A stretch of 64,000 bases of DNA, taken from the NCBI RefSeq assembly GCF_022829445.1, contig NZ_JAKSXY010000065.1, forward strand, positions 1 through 64,000. Reading direction: 5' to 3'. Below, in pieces: positions 36,846 to 46,174 of the stretch (position 1 is its first letter; every line of letters starts with the position of its first letter). The DNA is from Methylobacterium sp. J-068 (GTDB lineage: Bacteria; Pseudomonadota; Alphaproteobacteria; Rhizobiales; Beijerinckiaceae). Both the position numbers and the translations under genes were made by a program. The notes beneath the pieces were generated by a model. That model worked only from the letters and a program-made list of their open reading frames with translations, did no database searches and was not told where the DNA came from.

Positions 36846-36872
36846 TTGACACGCCAGGGCGGCCCTTGTAAC
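36846..36872 (+). promoter_or_regulatory. Possible lysC promoter
   Basis: TTGACA at 36846-36851 matches the -35 consensus exactly; the best -10 candidate, TGTAAC (36867-36872), is weak, with a 15-bp spacer. It lies about 155 bp upstream of lysC and just inside the divergent ubiG leader. Confidence 0.3.
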
Positions 36873-36989
36873 CGCCGAAGCCCTGTCCGGTACAGCAGCC
36901 AAGCGACGCGGCGGGCATCACGGGTGGGGAAACCCTCCCGCGTGATACGCCGAGTCCCCGGTCAGGCGACGCGACGCGGACGCGACGAG

Positions 36990-37040
36990 CCCCGTCTGGT
37001 CGGATCATGCCCCGTCTGGTGAGAACATGCCCCGTCTGGT
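36990..37040 (+). repeat. 20-bp tandem repeat, nearly three units, spanning the lysC start codon
   Basis: CCCCGTCTGGT recurs at 36990, 37010 and 37030 with exact 20-bp spacing; units 1 and 2 also contain an ATG. The real lysC ATG is at 37027. The ATG at 37007 opens an 11-codon frame (MPRLVRTCPVW) that stops at 37042, inside lysC. Its first five residues copy the LysC N-terminus. Confidence 0.85.
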
Positions 37041-38262
37041 GATGAAGTTCGGCGGTACGTCCGTCGCCAATGTCGAGCGCATCCGCAACGTGGCGGCCCA
37101 CGTGGCCCGCGAGGTCGCGGCCGGCTACGAGGTCGCGGTCGTGGTCTCGGCGATGTCGGGCAAGACCAACGAGCTGGTCGCCTGGGTCAAGGACGCGAAT
37201 CCGATCTACGACGAGGCCGAGTACGACGCCGTGGTCGCCTCGGGCGAACTCGTCACCGCCGGCCTGCTCGCCATCGCCCTCCAGAAGAACGGCATCAAGG
37301 CCCGCTCCTGGCAGGGCTGGCAGATCCCGATCCTGACCTCCGACGCGCACGGCTCGGCCCGGATCGAGGGCATCGACGGCGCCCGCCTCGATGCCGGCTT
37401 CCAGCGCGGCGAGGTCGCGGTCATCGCCGGCTTCCAGGGCATGCACGAGGCCACCGGCCGGGTGACGACCCTGGGGCGCGGCGGCTCCGACACCAGCGCG
37501 GTCGCCATCGCGGCCGCGATCGGGGCCGAGCGCTGCGACATCTACACCGACGTCGACGGCGTCTACACCACCGATCCGCGCGTGGTCAGACAGGCCAAGC
37601 GCATGGAGCGCGTGACCTTCGAGGAGATGCTGGAGATGGCGTCGCTCGGCGCCAAGGTCCTGCAGGTCCGCTCCGTCGAACTCGCCATGGTCCATCGCGT
37701 GCCGACCACGGTGCGCTCCTCATTCGATCCGCCGGACAATGCCCGGCCCGGCACCCTCATCTGCGACGAGGACGACATCGTGGAACAGCAGATCATCACC
37801 GGGATCGCCTTCTCCAAGGACGAGGCGCAGATCACGCTTCGCGGCGTGAAGGACAGCCCCGGCATCGCCGCCGCCATCTTCGGACCGCTGGCGGACGCCA
37901 ACATCAACGTCGACATGATCATCCAGACCGTGTCGGGCGATCAGTCGACCACCGACATGACCTTCACGGTCCCGTCGGCCGATTACGATCGCGCGCGAAA
38001 GGTCCTCGACGCGCAGAGCGGCGTCATCGAGTTCGCCCAGATCGAGGGCGCCACCGATGTCGTGAAGGTCTCGGCCATCGGCGTCGGCATGCGCAGCCAT
38101 GCGGGCGTCGCCGCCAAGGCATTCCGGGCGCTGGCGCAGAAGGGAATCAACATCCGCGCCATCACCACCTCGGAGATCAAGTTCTCGGTCCTGATCGACG
38201 CGGCCTATACGGAGCTTGCCGTTCGCACGCTCCACTCGCTATACGGCCTCGACCAGGCCTGA
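37027..38262 (+). CDS. lysC: Aspartate kinase LysC
   Basis: It phosphorylates aspartate, the committed step to lysine, threonine, methionine and diaminopimelate. The 411 aa (class of about 410) open with VMKFGGTSVANVERIRNVA. GRGGSDTSAVAIAAAIGAERCDIYTDVDGVYTTDPR follows. Two ACT domains (about 265-411, GVKDSPGIAAAIFGPLADANINVDMI) should bind feedback amino acids. The start region is triplicated, with a short overlapping upstream frame that might affect initiation. ptsP follows after 59 bp. Confidence 0.95.
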   Translation: MPRLVMKFGGTSVANVERIRNVAAHVAREVAAGYEVAVVVSAMSGKTNELVAWVKDANPIYDEAEYDAVVASGELVTAGLLAIALQKNGIKARSWQGWQIPILTSDAHGSARIEGIDGARLDAGFQRGEVAVIAGFQGMHEATGRVTTLGRGGSDTSAVAIAAAIGAERCDIYTDVDGVYTTDPRVVRQAKRMERVTFEEMLEMASLGAKVLQVRSVELAMVHRVPTTVRSSFDPPDNARPGTLICDEDDIVEQQIITGIAFSKDEAQITLRGVKDSPGIAAAIFGPLADANINVDMIIQTVSGDQSTTDMTFTVPSADYDRARKVLDAQSGVIEFAQIEGATDVVKVSAIGVGMRSHAGVAAKAFRALAQKGINIRAITTSEIKFSVLIDAAYTELAVRTLHSLYGLDQA

Positions 38263-38321
38263 AGACCCGGAGCGCGAGCGCGCGCCGACCGGACCCGAGG
38301 CCGAAGCCGGATCGAGAGACC

Positions 38322-40586
38322 ATGCCCGCTGCGCCCGGAGGCCCGCGCCTGCTACTGCGCCGCCTCCGCGAAGCGATGGCGGAGCCGGTCAGTCCACAGG
38401 CACGTCTCGACCGCATCGTCACGCTGATCGCCGCCAACGTGATCGCGGAGGTGTGCTCGGTCTATGTGCTCAGCGATGACAACATCCTCGAATTGTTTGC
38501 AACCGAGGGTCTGAACCGCGAGGCCGTCCACCTGACACGGCTGCGCGCCGACGAGGGCCTCGTCGGCCTCATCGCCAAGACCGCCGAGCCGCTCTCGCTC
38601 TCGGACGCCCAGTCGCACCCGTCCTTCTCCTACCGCCCGGAGACGGGCGAGGAGGCCTACCACGCGTTCCTGGGCGTGCCGCTCCTGCGCGCCGGCAACA
38701 CGCTCGGTGTGCTCGTCGTCCAGAACAAGACCTACCGGGTCTATTCCGAGGAGGAGATCGAGGCGCTCCAGACCACCGCCATGGTGCTCTCGGAGATGAT
38801 CGCCTCGGGCGAGTTGCAGGCCCTGGCGCCCGGCGCCGGCTCGGCGGCGCGCCGGGCCGTGAGCCAGCGCGGCGTGGCCCTGGCCGACGGCATCGGCCTC
38901 GGACACGTGGTGCTGCACGAGCCGCGCATCGTGGTGAAGCAGCTCATCGCCGAGAACGTCGACCGCGAGGTCGAACGCCTGGAACTCGCCATCGGCGAGG
39001 TGCGCTCGGCCATCGACGACCTCGTGGAGCGCGGCGACAGCATCGGCACCGGCGAATCGCGCGAGGTGCTGGAGACCGTGCGCATGTTCGCGCACGACAA
39101 GGGCTGGTTGCGCCGGATGCGCGAGGCCGTGCATTCCGGCCTCACGGCGGAGGCCGCCGTCGAGCGCGTCCAGTCGGACAACCGCGCCCGGATGATGCGC
39201 CAGAGCGATCCCTACCTGCGCGACCGGCTGCACGACCTCGACGACCTCGCCAACCGGCTCCTGCGCACGCTCATCGGCGCCGAGGGCAACGGCGCCCAGC
39301 GCGTGCTGCCCGAGAACGCGATCCTCGTCGCACGCTCGATGGGCCCGGCGGCGCTGCTCGACTACGACCGCACGGCCCTGCGCGGCGTCGTGCTGGAGGA
39401 AGGCGGCCCGACCAGCCACATCGCCATCGTGGCGAGGGCGCTCGGCATCCCGGCGGTGGGCGAGATCGCCAACGCCACGGCTTTGTGCGACGCGGGCGAC
39501 GCCATCATCGTCGATGGCGCCACCGGCGAGATCCAGGTCCGGCCCGGCCCGGAGATCGAGGCGGCCTATGCCGAGATGGTGCGCCTGCGCGCCCGCCGGC
39601 AGGAACAGTACCGCGCCCTGCGGGAGGTGCCGGCCGTCACCCTCGACGGCACGGCGATCGGCCTGCAATTGAATGCGGGCCTCCTCATCGACCTCAGCCA
39701 CCTGCACGAGACGGGGGCGGACGGCATCGGGCTGTTCCGCACCGAGCTTCAGTTCATGGTCGCCCAGCGCATGCCCTCGGCGGCCGAGCAGCAGACGCTC
39801 TACGAGGCCGTCTTCGCCGCGACCGGCGACCTGCCGGTGACCATCCGTACCCTCGACATCGGCGGCGACAAGATCCTGCCCTACATGCCGGCCCTCGAAG
39901 AGGAGAACCCGGCGCTCGGCTGGCGCGCGATCCGCATCGGCCTCGACCGGCCGGCCCTGCTGCGGGTGCAGCTGCGCGCCCTCCTGAAGGCCTCGGGCGG
40001 GCGGCCGCTCAAGATCATGTTCCCGATGGTGGCCACGGTCGACGAGTTCACGCGCGCCAAGGCCATCGTCGAGCGCGAGAAGGCGCACCTGCGCCGGCAC
40101 GGCCACGCCCTGCCGAGCGACTGCAAGCTCGGCGTCATGGTCGAGGTGCCCTCGCTGCTGTTCCAGATCGACGAGATCGCCCGGGCCGCCGACTTCCTGT
40201 CGGTGGGCTCGAACGACCTCATGCAGTTCCTGTTCGCGGTGGACCGCGAGAACCGCCGGGTGGCCGATCGCTTCGACACCCTCAGCGTTCCCGCCCTGCG
40301 CGCGTTTCGCGTCATCGCCGAGCGCGCCGCCGCCGCCGGCTGCCCGGCCACCGTCTGCGGCGAGATCGGCGGGCGCCCCCTGGAGGCGATGGCGCTGATC
40401 GGCCTCGGCTTCCGCCAACTCTCGATGTCGCCGGCCGCCATCGGCCCGGTGAAGGCGATGGTGCTCGGCCTCGATGTGGGCGCCGTGGCGGCGATGATCG
40501 AGTCCGAGATGGAGCGCGCCGGGGACGCCGCCTCCCTTCGCCCGGCCCTGGCGGCCTTCGCGAAGACGCACGGCGTGCCTATCTAG
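38322..40586 (+). CDS. ptsP: Phosphoenolpyruvate-protein phosphotransferase PtsP (enzyme I-Ntr)
   Basis: The first enzyme of the nitrogen-linked PTS; it autophosphorylates from PEP and passes phosphate to NPr. The 754 aa have an N-terminal GAF sensor domain (about 25-165) and the EI N-domain. The phospho-His366 is in [20 protein letters not shown]. The C-terminal TIM barrel has [22 protein letters not shown] [47 protein letters not shown] and VCGEIGG. GAF domains of this class sense glutamine/oxoglutarate status. NPr and EIIA-Ntr genes are elsewhere. Confidence 0.95.
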   Translation: MPAAPGGPRLLLRRLREAMAEPVSPQARLDRIVTLIAANVIAEVCSVYVLSDDNILELFATEGLNREAVHLTRLRADEGLVGLIAKTAEPLSLSDAQSHPSFSYRPETGEEAYHAFLGVPLLRAGNTLGVLVVQNKTYRVYSEEEIEALQTTAMVLSEMIASGELQALAPGAGSAARRAVSQRGVALADGIGLGHVVLHEPRIVVKQLIAENVDREVERLELAIGEVRSAIDDLVERGDSIGTGESREVLETVRMFAHDKGWLRRMREAVHSGLTAEAAVERVQSDNRARMMRQSDPYLRDRLHDLDDLANRLLRTLIGAEGNGAQRVLPENAILVARSMGPAALLDYDRTALRGVVLEEGGPTSHIAIVARALGIPAVGEIANATALCDAGDAIIVDGATGEIQVRPGPEIEAAYAEMVRLRARRQEQYRALREVPAVTLDGTAIGLQLNAGLLIDLSHLHETGADGIGLFRTELQFMVAQRMPSAAEQQTLYEAVFAATGDLPVTIRTLDIGGDKILPYMPALEEENPALGWRAIRIGLDRPALLRVQLRALLKASGGRPLKIMFPMVATVDEFTRAKAIVEREKAHLRRHGHALPSDCKLGVMVEVPSLLFQIDEIARAADFLSVGSNDLMQFLFAVDRENRRVADRFDTLSVPALRAFRVIAERAAAAGCPATVCGEIGGRPLEAMALIGLGFRQLSMSPAAIGPVKAMVLGLDVGAVAAMIESEMERAGDAASLRPALAAFAKTHGVPI

Positions 40587-40687
40587 GCACGGCGTGCCTT
40601 GATCCAAACGGGTCGTGCCGCGACCCCGTCGTCGGCTCGCATCGCGACCCGACGAGCCCTTGTTCTGATGAGAGTTTTCGACGGGCG

Positions 40688-41773
40688 ATGACCCCAATCC
40701 CAGCCGAGCGTCTCGACGCGATCCTCACGCGCCACGACATCGTCACCGCCACGCTGAGCGCCGGCTCGGCGGATTCGGACACGTTCGTGCAGCTCTCCCG
40801 CGAGCTCTCGGAACTCGAGGGCGTCGTCGCGGCGATCCACGCCTACCGGGCCGCCGCGCGGAATCTCGCGGACATCGAGGCGCTGATCGACGAGCCGGGC
40901 AGCGATTCGGAGATGCGGGCCCTGGCGGCCGACGAGAAGCCGGAGGCCGAGGCCGGGCTGGAGGCGGCGCACCGCGCGCTTCAGCTCATCCTGCTCCCGA
41001 AGGATTCGGCGGATGAGAAGAGCGCCATCCTGGAAATCCGGGCCGGCACCGGCGGCGACGAGGCGGCTCTCTTCGCCGGCGACCTGTTCCGGATGTACGG
41101 CAAGTACGCCGATGCCAAGGGCTGGAAGGTCGAGGTCATCTCCGAGAGCGAGGGCACCGTCGGCGGCTATCGCGAGGTCGTCGCCGAGGTGAAGGGCAAG
41201 GGCGTGTTCGCGCGCCTGAAGTTCGAGAGCGGCGCGCACCGGGTCCAGCGGGTGCCAGACACGGAGACGCAGGGGCGCATCCACACCTCCGCGGCCACGG
41301 TCGCGGTGCTGCCCGAGGCGGAGGAGGTCGACATCGTCATCAACGATGCCGACCTGAAGATCGACACGATGCGCTCGCAGGGCGCGGGCGGCCAGCACGT
41401 CAACAAGACGGAATCGGCGATCCGCATCACCCACATGCCGAGCGGCATCGTGATCTTCGTCCAGGAGGAGCGCTCGCAGCACAAGAACCGCGCCCGCGCG
41501 ATGTCGCTGCTGCGCTCCAAGCTCTACGACGCCGAGCGCAGCGCCAAGGACGCGGCGCGGGCCGCCGACCGCAAGTCGCAGGTCGGCTCCGGCGATCGCT
41601 CGGAGCGCATCCGCACCTACAATTTCCCGCAGGCCCGCGTCACCGACCACCGCATCAACCTGACCCTCTACAAGCTGGAGGAGGTTCTGGCGGGGGTGGC
41701 GCTCGACGAGCTGGTCGACGCGCTGGTGACCGAGCACCAGGCGGAGCTCCTCGCCGCCGAGGGCATGGCCTGA
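40688..41773 (+). CDS. prfA: Peptide chain release factor 1
   Basis: It terminates translation at UAA and UAG. The start at ATG 40688 gives 361 aa, the normal length. Motifs are [20 protein letters not shown], the codon-recognition region ([23 protein letters not shown]), the peptidyl-hydrolysis GGQ in [17 protein letters not shown] near residue 235, and [18 protein letters not shown]. The methyltransferase that modifies the GGQ glutamine, prmC, follows after 26 bp. Confidence 0.96.
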   Translation: MTPIPAERLDAILTRHDIVTATLSAGSADSDTFVQLSRELSELEGVVAAIHAYRAAARNLADIEALIDEPGSDSEMRALAADEKPEAEAGLEAAHRALQLILLPKDSADEKSAILEIRAGTGGDEAALFAGDLFRMYGKYADAKGWKVEVISESEGTVGGYREVVAEVKGKGVFARLKFESGAHRVQRVPDTETQGRIHTSAATVAVLPEAEEVDIVINDADLKIDTMRSQGAGGQHVNKTESAIRITHMPSGIVIFVQEERSQHKNRARAMSLLRSKLYDAERSAKDAARAADRKSQVGSGDRSERIRTYNFPQARVTDHRINLTLYKLEEVLAGVALDELVDALVTEHQAELLAAEGMA

Positions 41774-41802
41774 ATGCGGGCGCGTGCCCCCGAGACGCGG
41801 TG

Positions 41803-42669
41803 ATGCGATTCGATCCGGCGCTGAGCCGCCGCAATGCCCTCCGGCACATGACCGACGCCCTGGCCGCGCGCGGGATCGCGGACAACGACGCGCGCTTCCT
41901 CGTCCTCGACGTGCTGGGCCTGACGACCACCGAGCTGATCCTGCACGGGGCCGCCCCCCTCGGCGAGGCCGGCGCGCGCCGCCTTGGCGCGGCCCTGAAG
42001 CGGCGGCTCGCGGGCGAACCGGTGGCGCGGATCGTCGGCACCTGGGAGTTCTGGGGCCTGCCCTTCGGGCTGGCGCCCGAGACCCTGGTGCCGCGCGCCG
42101 ACACCGAGACCCTGGTCGAGGCCGCCCTCGGGTCGCACCCGGACCGGCGGCGCCCCTTACGGATCCTCGATCTCGGCACGGGCTCGGGATGCATCTTGGT
42201 GGCGCTGCTGAGCGAGCTTCCGAACGGTTTCGGCATCGGCGTCGACCGCTCGCGGGCGGCCCTGGTGCAGGCGCGGGCCAATGCCGTGCGCAACGGCGTC
42301 GGCGAGCGGGCCGCCTTCGTGAGCGCCGACTGGACCTCCGGCCTGTCGGGCAGTTTCGACCTCGTGGTCTCCAATCCGCCCTACATCGCCAGCGCGACGA
42401 TCGACGGGCTCGCCGTCGAGGTCCGCGCGCACGACCCCGCCGCCGCCCTCGACGGCGGCCCCGACGGCCTCGACGCGTATCGAAACATCCTCCGGGATCT
42501 GACCCAGGGCACGGCGCGGCTCGCGGCCGGCGGAACGCTGGCCTTCGAAGTCGGGTACGATCAGGCCGAGACCGTCCGCCGACTCGGCGCCGAGGCCGGG
42601 TTCGGGGACGGGTGGATCGTCCACGATCTGGCGGGCCATGCCCGCGTGGTCGGTTTTCGGCCCGATTGA
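41803..42669 (+). CDS. prmC: Release-factor glutamine N5-methyltransferase PrmC
   Basis: It methylates the GGQ glutamine of release factors. The 288 aa include the N-terminal helical domain (RNALRHMTDALAARGIADNDARFL), the insert RRLAGEPVARIVGTWEFWGLPFGLAPETLVPRADTE, SAM motif ILDLGTGSGCILVALL, and the catalytic NPPY in DLVVSNPPYIAS near residue 191. ATG 41803 is preferred (GTG 41800 directly precedes it). It is co-transcribed with prfA. Confidence 0.95.
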   Translation: MRFDPALSRRNALRHMTDALAARGIADNDARFLVLDVLGLTTTELILHGAAPLGEAGARRLGAALKRRLAGEPVARIVGTWEFWGLPFGLAPETLVPRADTETLVEAALGSHPDRRRPLRILDLGTGSGCILVALLSELPNGFGIGVDRSRAALVQARANAVRNGVGERAAFVSADWTSGLSGSFDLVVSNPPYIASATIDGLAVEVRAHDPAAALDGGPDGLDAYRNILRDLTQGTARLAAGGTLAFEVGYDQAETVRRLGAEAGFGDGWIVHDLAGHARVVGFRPD

Positions 42670-43113
42670 GCGGGAATCGATCGACGGACGGCCGGACTGG
42701 ACAAAAAACCTGCCTTCGGACCCGGGCGTCGCGCAAAAAGGGCTTGTTGCTGTCTCAGTGAGACGCTAGTCTCCATGGCAGATCGCGAACGATCCATCAT
42801 CCTGGATCGCGGTAGGGTTGTCGGTGGCGCAAAGCCGCGACGGTCTTAGACGGTCTCCCCACGATCAGGCTGGCGCGCGCGGGACGATGCGCAGGAGCTT
42901 GATCAACTTCGTGCCTGAAAACCGATGGACGCCTGGACGCACAGCGCGCGCCTCGGTCGAAGGACAGACGGCAAGCACGGCGAAAGCGATCACGGATAGA
43001 CCGGACCCGGATCACGCGGCGCCACCGACGAGCCAGAGCAGGGCGTCGTCGCGATCGCCGGGAACCGCCGCTTCATCAGACGCTCCGAGACGAACGAGGG
43101 TCAATCGAGACCG
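42670..43113. other. 444-bp intergenic region, possible structured leader of the DUF4167 gene
   Basis: No convincing coding frame. It contains hairpin GATCCA/TGGATC (42793-42810), then a bulged stem GTCG(G)TGGC-GCAAA-GCCGCGAC, and ACGGTCT repeated twice around position 42850. Together these look like an RNA leader rather than random spacer. The CGCAAAGCC motif recalls the c-di-GMP-I aptamer, but the matching 5' half is not seen. It leads into the DUF4167 gene. Confidence 0.4.
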
Positions 43114-44352
43114 ATGAGACCAAATCAGAATAGACGGATGCGCGGTCGCAACCGCCCCAAGGGTCCCAATCCGCTCACGCGTTCCTACGAATCCAACGGT
43201 CCGGACGTCAAGATTCGCGGCACCGCCCAACATATCGCCGACAAGTATGCCCAACTCGCCCGCGACGCGCAGGCGAGTGGCGACCCTGTGGCCGCAGAGA
43301 ACTACTTCCAGCACGGCGAGCATTATTTCCGGATCATCTCCGGCGCGCAGGAACAGACCCGCCAGCAGGTCGGCGGCTACGCCCGTGGCTTCGACGATGC
43401 CGATGACGACGGCGACGATGACGGCCAGAACGCGCCGCAGGGTTACGCGGCCTCCGGCTACGGCGCGAACGGCTACAACGACGATTACACGGACCCGGGC
43501 CAGCAGCCCCAGCCGCAACCCTACGAGGGACGGCAGGAGTCACGGCAAGACTCTCGGCAGGATGCCCGACAGGATTCCGGACCGGACGGCAATCGCCAGA
43601 ACCGCCGCGACCGCTTCGCCAACCGAACCGACCGTCCCCAGCGCTTCGACAACCAGCGCGATGGCAACCGGCAGGACGGTAACAGGCAGGACGGCAATCG
43701 CCCCGACTACAATCGGCGCGACGACGCGAACCGCCAGGACTTCAATCGGCAGGACGCGAACCGGAACGACTCGAACCGGAACGAAGCGCCGCGCCAGGAT
43801 TACGGCCGTTCGGACTTCAATCGGCAGGATTCGAGCAGACAAGATTCGAACAGGCAGGACGTGAGCCGGTCCGAGGCGCCGCGTCAGGATTACGGCCGTC
43901 AGGACCAGCCGAGGCAGGACCAGCCGCGCCAGGACTTCGCGCGCTCGAACCCGCCGCGCAACGAGGCACCGCGCTATGGCAACGGCCGCACCGAGCCGTC
44001 ACCGAACGAGCCCGTGCGTCCGGACACGGCCGCCCCCGACACGGCACGACAGGATGCGCCGCGTCCGGCGCGCACCGGTGACGCCGCGCCCCGGCGCAGC
44101 CGTCGTCGTGAGGAGGATCTGCGCGGGACCGAGGATGTCGCCGCCCTGCCGGCCTTCCTGATGACGCCCCCGCGTCCGGTTCCGGTGGCCGAGCGCGCGC
44201 CGGACGCCGCGCCCGAGCCGGATACGGCGCGGGCCGCGCCGACCGACGACGAGGCGACGCCGCTGGCACCGAAGCCCCGTCGCCGCCGCCGGGCCCGGTT
44301 CGAGGGCTCGGAGGCGCCGGACGGAACCGACGCTCCGTCCCAGACCGAATAA
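43114..44352 (+). CDS. DUF4167 protein with long Asn/Arg/Gln/Asp low-complexity region
   Basis: A 412-aa protein. Residues about 1-85 are the conserved DUF4167 domain (RGRNRPKGPNPLTRSYESNG, KIRGTAQHIADKYAQLARDA, DPVAAENYFQHGEHYFRI). Residues about 140-290 consist of dozens of short N-R-Q-D / P-R-Q-D repeats, and the C-terminal part is Arg/Pro/Ala-rich with a basic PKPRRRRRARFEG segment. Composition suggests a disordered, possibly RNA-binding protein. The family is confined to alphaproteobacteria and has no defined role. Its TAA stop is the first triplet of the second 87-bp repeat. Confidence 0.88.
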   Translation: MRPNQNRRMRGRNRPKGPNPLTRSYESNGPDVKIRGTAQHIADKYAQLARDAQASGDPVAAENYFQHGEHYFRIISGAQEQTRQQVGGYARGFDDADDDGDDDGQNAPQGYAASGYGANGYNDDYTDPGQQPQPQPYEGRQESRQDSRQDARQDSGPDGNRQNRRDRFANRTDRPQRFDNQRDGNRQDGNRQDGNRPDYNRRDDANRQDFNRQDANRNDSNRNEAPRQDYGRSDFNRQDSSRQDSNRQDVSRSEAPRQDYGRQDQPRQDQPRQDFARSNPPRNEAPRYGNGRTEPSPNEPVRPDTAAPDTARQDAPRPARTGDAAPRRSRRREEDLRGTEDVAALPAFLMTPPRPVPVAERAPDAAPEPDTARAAPTDDEATPLAPKPRRRRRARFEGSEAPDGTDAPSQTE

Positions 44353-44436
44353 GAGTGCCTCACAAAACTCCCGACCACCGCCGGCCCTCATTCCGGGCAC
44401 GGCGGCGCAGCGGGAGTTTTGTGAAAGACACTAAGC
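44350..44436 (+). repeat. 87-bp palindromic repeat, copy 2 (after the DUF4167 gene)
   Basis: Same length and orientation relative to its upstream gene as copy 1 at 2932-3018; 82 of 87 bases match by hand. It starts on the TAA stop codon and ends in CACTAAGC. The 14-bp arms TCACAAAACTCCCG and complement are intact. A separate terminator hairpin follows 21 bp later. Confidence 0.85.
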
Positions 44437-44457
44437 ACCGGCCTTCGCGCCATTTGG

Positions 44458-44484
44458 AAAGCCGCCCCGATCCAGGGCGGCTTT
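44458..44484. terminator. Intrinsic terminator, 10-bp stem with T-run
   Basis: AAAGCCGCCC (44458-44467) pairs perfectly with GGGCGGCTTT (44475-44484) over a 7-nt loop, with T-run on the plus strand and A-run on the other side. It lies between the convergent DUF4167 gene and the minus-strand gene that ends at 44491, so it serves both. Confidence 0.8.
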
Positions 44485-44490
44485 TCGCGT

Positions 44491-45228
44491 TCAGGGCCCG
44501 CGCCAATCGAGGAAGGCCTGGACCCGATGCTGCTGGCGCAGGTGGCGCGCGGCCTCGCCGAACGGCGCGAGGTCCCAGATCCAGGTCCGGTCGGGCGTCC
44601 CGAGACCGATGCCGTGCAGGAGGTCGATGCGGTCCGTCACCCGCCCGTCCCGATCCTGCTCGACCTGCTCCACATCCGTCAGGAGGCAGACCCGCGCGGC
44701 GAGGCGGGCGAGCCCGTCGAGGTGCCCCGCGACGATGCGCGCGCCGAGGTCGGGCGGCACGAAGCCGGGCCTGTCGAGGGGCAGGATGGGCAATTGCGAG
44801 AGCACGTTCGCCGAGACCACGAAGTCCACGTCCGACGAGCCGCAGAGCGCGGCGAGCGAATCGGCGCCGTCGCGTCCCGGTATCAGGTCGGCGGTGACGA
44901 GCGTCACGTTGGGATAGGCCCGCGCCTGCCGACGCGCCGGCCAGAGATGGACCGCGTCCACGAGGCGAACCGCGTCGAACCGGGCGGCGAGATGCGCCAG
45001 CGGCACGTCCTGCAGGAGGCCGGACCCCAGCACCACCGCGACCCGGCGGCGCTCCAATCCGGCGCAGGCGGCGATCACGGCGGCGCGCGACTCCGCCAGA
45101 TGTCCGGCCCAGGCCGCGCGGCAGCGCCGGGAGCGCGACAGCAGCAGCACGCTCTCGCGCAGGTAGCCGCGCCGCCGATGCGCCCATGGTATCGGCGTCG
45201 TCAGGAGATGCAGCACTTCGACGAGCAT
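44491..45228 (-). CDS. Hypothetical protein, possibly methyltransferase-like Rossmann fold
   Basis: A 245-aa protein I do not recognise. It contains a Rossmann-like segment (VAVVLGSGLLQDVPLAHLAARFDAVRLVDAVHL) followed by VTLVTADL and FVVSANVLSQLP, the order of strands I, II and IV in SAM methyltransferases. However, the classical GxGxG is reduced to GSG. The N-terminus is Arg/Leu-rich. It ends at the shared terminator. Confidence 0.65.
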   Translation of the reverse strand: MLVEVLHLLTTPIPWAHRRRGYLRESVLLLSRSRRCRAAWAGHLAESRAAVIAACAGLERRRVAVVLGSGLLQDVPLAHLAARFDAVRLVDAVHLWPARRQARAYPNVTLVTADLIPGRDGADSLAALCGSSDVDFVVSANVLSQLPILPLDRPGFVPPDLGARIVAGHLDGLARLAARVCLLTDVEQVEQDRDGRVTDRIDLLHGIGLGTPDRTWIWDLAPFGEAARHLRQQHRVQAFLDWRGP

Positions 45229-45337
45229 CGGACAACCGGGTCAAAAGGGGCGCGGCCGGGAACCCGGAGGCGCGGATACCGTTGCGCTTGGGCCCTTGCG
45301 CGCGCGAACCCGCGCCCGCAATCTTTCCGGAGCGACC

Positions 45338-45502
45338 GTGTCGAACCTCGTCCGTATCCTACTCGCGATCTTTCTCCCACCGGTCGCGGTCCTCATGACC
45401 AACGGCATCGGTCTGCAATTCCTGCTCAACATCCTGCTGACGATCTTCTTCGTGCTGCCGGGCACCATCCATGCCCTCTGGCTCGTGCTGCGCGAACGCT
45501 GA
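45338..45502 (+). CDS. Pmp3/YqaE-family small membrane peptide
   Basis: A 54-aa proteolipid of the UPF0057 (Pmp3) family. Two membrane helices carry the typical ILLAIFLPPVAVLMTNG and FLLNILLTIFFVLPGTIHALWLV. In other organisms members affect membrane potential and salt/stress tolerance. The start is GTG 45338 with CCGGAG 7 bp upstream; family length (about 52 aa) supports it over upstream frames. Confidence 0.88.
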   Translation: MSNLVRILLAIFLPPVAVLMTNGIGLQFLLNILLTIFFVLPGTIHALWLVLRER

Positions 45503-45568
45503 GAGGATGATAGCCTGTCCGGCGCTCTCGTCGTCTGAGGACGGGAGCGGCAGGGGCACGAGGGCAGG

Positions 45569-46174
45569 ATGAGTACACGAGGCTTCACGGGACGGCGGCC
45601 GCCGGAGGCGACGCGGGAGCGCCTGCCGCCGGGGCAGTACCTGACCGAGGACTTTCCCGTGCTTCAGATCGGCCCCAACCCCCGGATCGATCCGGCGACC
45701 TGGTCGTTCACCCTGCGCGAGGGCTCCCGGCCGCTGAAGTCCTGGAACTGGGACGCGTTCAACGCCCTGCCGCGCACGCGCTGGGGCGGCGACATCCACT
45801 GCGTCACCAAGTGGTCGAAGTTCGACACCGCCTGGGAAGGCGTGAGCTTCGACGATCTGCTGGCGGATGCGGGCCTTCAGGCGCCGACCGAATTCCTGCT
45901 CGCGGAAGGCTACGACGACTACACCACCAACGTCCCGGTGGCGGATCTCACCGGCGGCAAGGGCATGGTGGCGACGCATTACGATGGCGCGCCGATCCCG
46001 CCGGATCACGGCGGACCAGCCCGGCTCCTCGTGCCGCACCTGTACTTCTGGAAGAGCGCCAAGTGGGTGAAGGGCCTTCGTTTCACGAAACGCGACGAGG
46101 GCGGCTTCTGGGAGATGCGCGGCTATCACATGTACGGCGATCCCTGGCGCGAGCAGCGCTTCACCGGTGATTGA
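45569..46174 (+). CDS. Sulfite-oxidase-like molybdopterin oxidoreductase, small cytoplasmic type
   Basis: A 201-aa protein of the oxidoreductase molybdopterin-binding superfamily (SUOX/MsrP fold) without Tat signal or dimerisation domain. The Mo-ligating Cys78 lies in GGDIHCVTKWSKFDTAWEGVSFDDLL. Further conserved parts are EGYDDYTTNVPVADL, DHGGPARLLVPHLYFWKSAKWVKGL and EMRGYHMYGDPWREQRF. It overlaps the following flavin reductase gene by 8 bp, so the two probably form a redox pair. The substrate is unknown. Confidence 0.88.
   Translation: MSTRGFTGRRPPEATRERLPPGQYLTEDFPVLQIGPNPRIDPATWSFTLREGSRPLKSWNWDAFNALPRTRWGGDIHCVTKWSKFDTAWEGVSFDDLLADAGLQAPTEFLLAEGYDDYTTNVPVADLTGGKGMVATHYDGAPIPPDHGGPARLLVPHLYFWKSAKWVKGLRFTKRDEGGFWEMRGYHMYGDPWREQRFTGD

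Noticed and set aside
36822..37022. 67-codon open frame upstream of lysC
   Set aside because: Arg-rich, no ribosome-binding site, spans the promoter candidate and the 20-bp repeat; more likely leader sequence.
42825..42870. c-di-GMP-I riboswitch, because of CGCAAAGCC followed by ACGGTCT
   Set aside because: The required 5' half (GGCAAACC-type segment and its hairpin) is not found, and here the GCAAA forms a hairpin loop. Kept only as an unassigned structured leader.
45569..46174. Assigning the small molybdoenzyme as MsrP, partner of MsrQ
   Set aside because: It lacks a Tat signal, is far shorter than MsrP, is 13 kb away and is coupled to its own flavin reductase.
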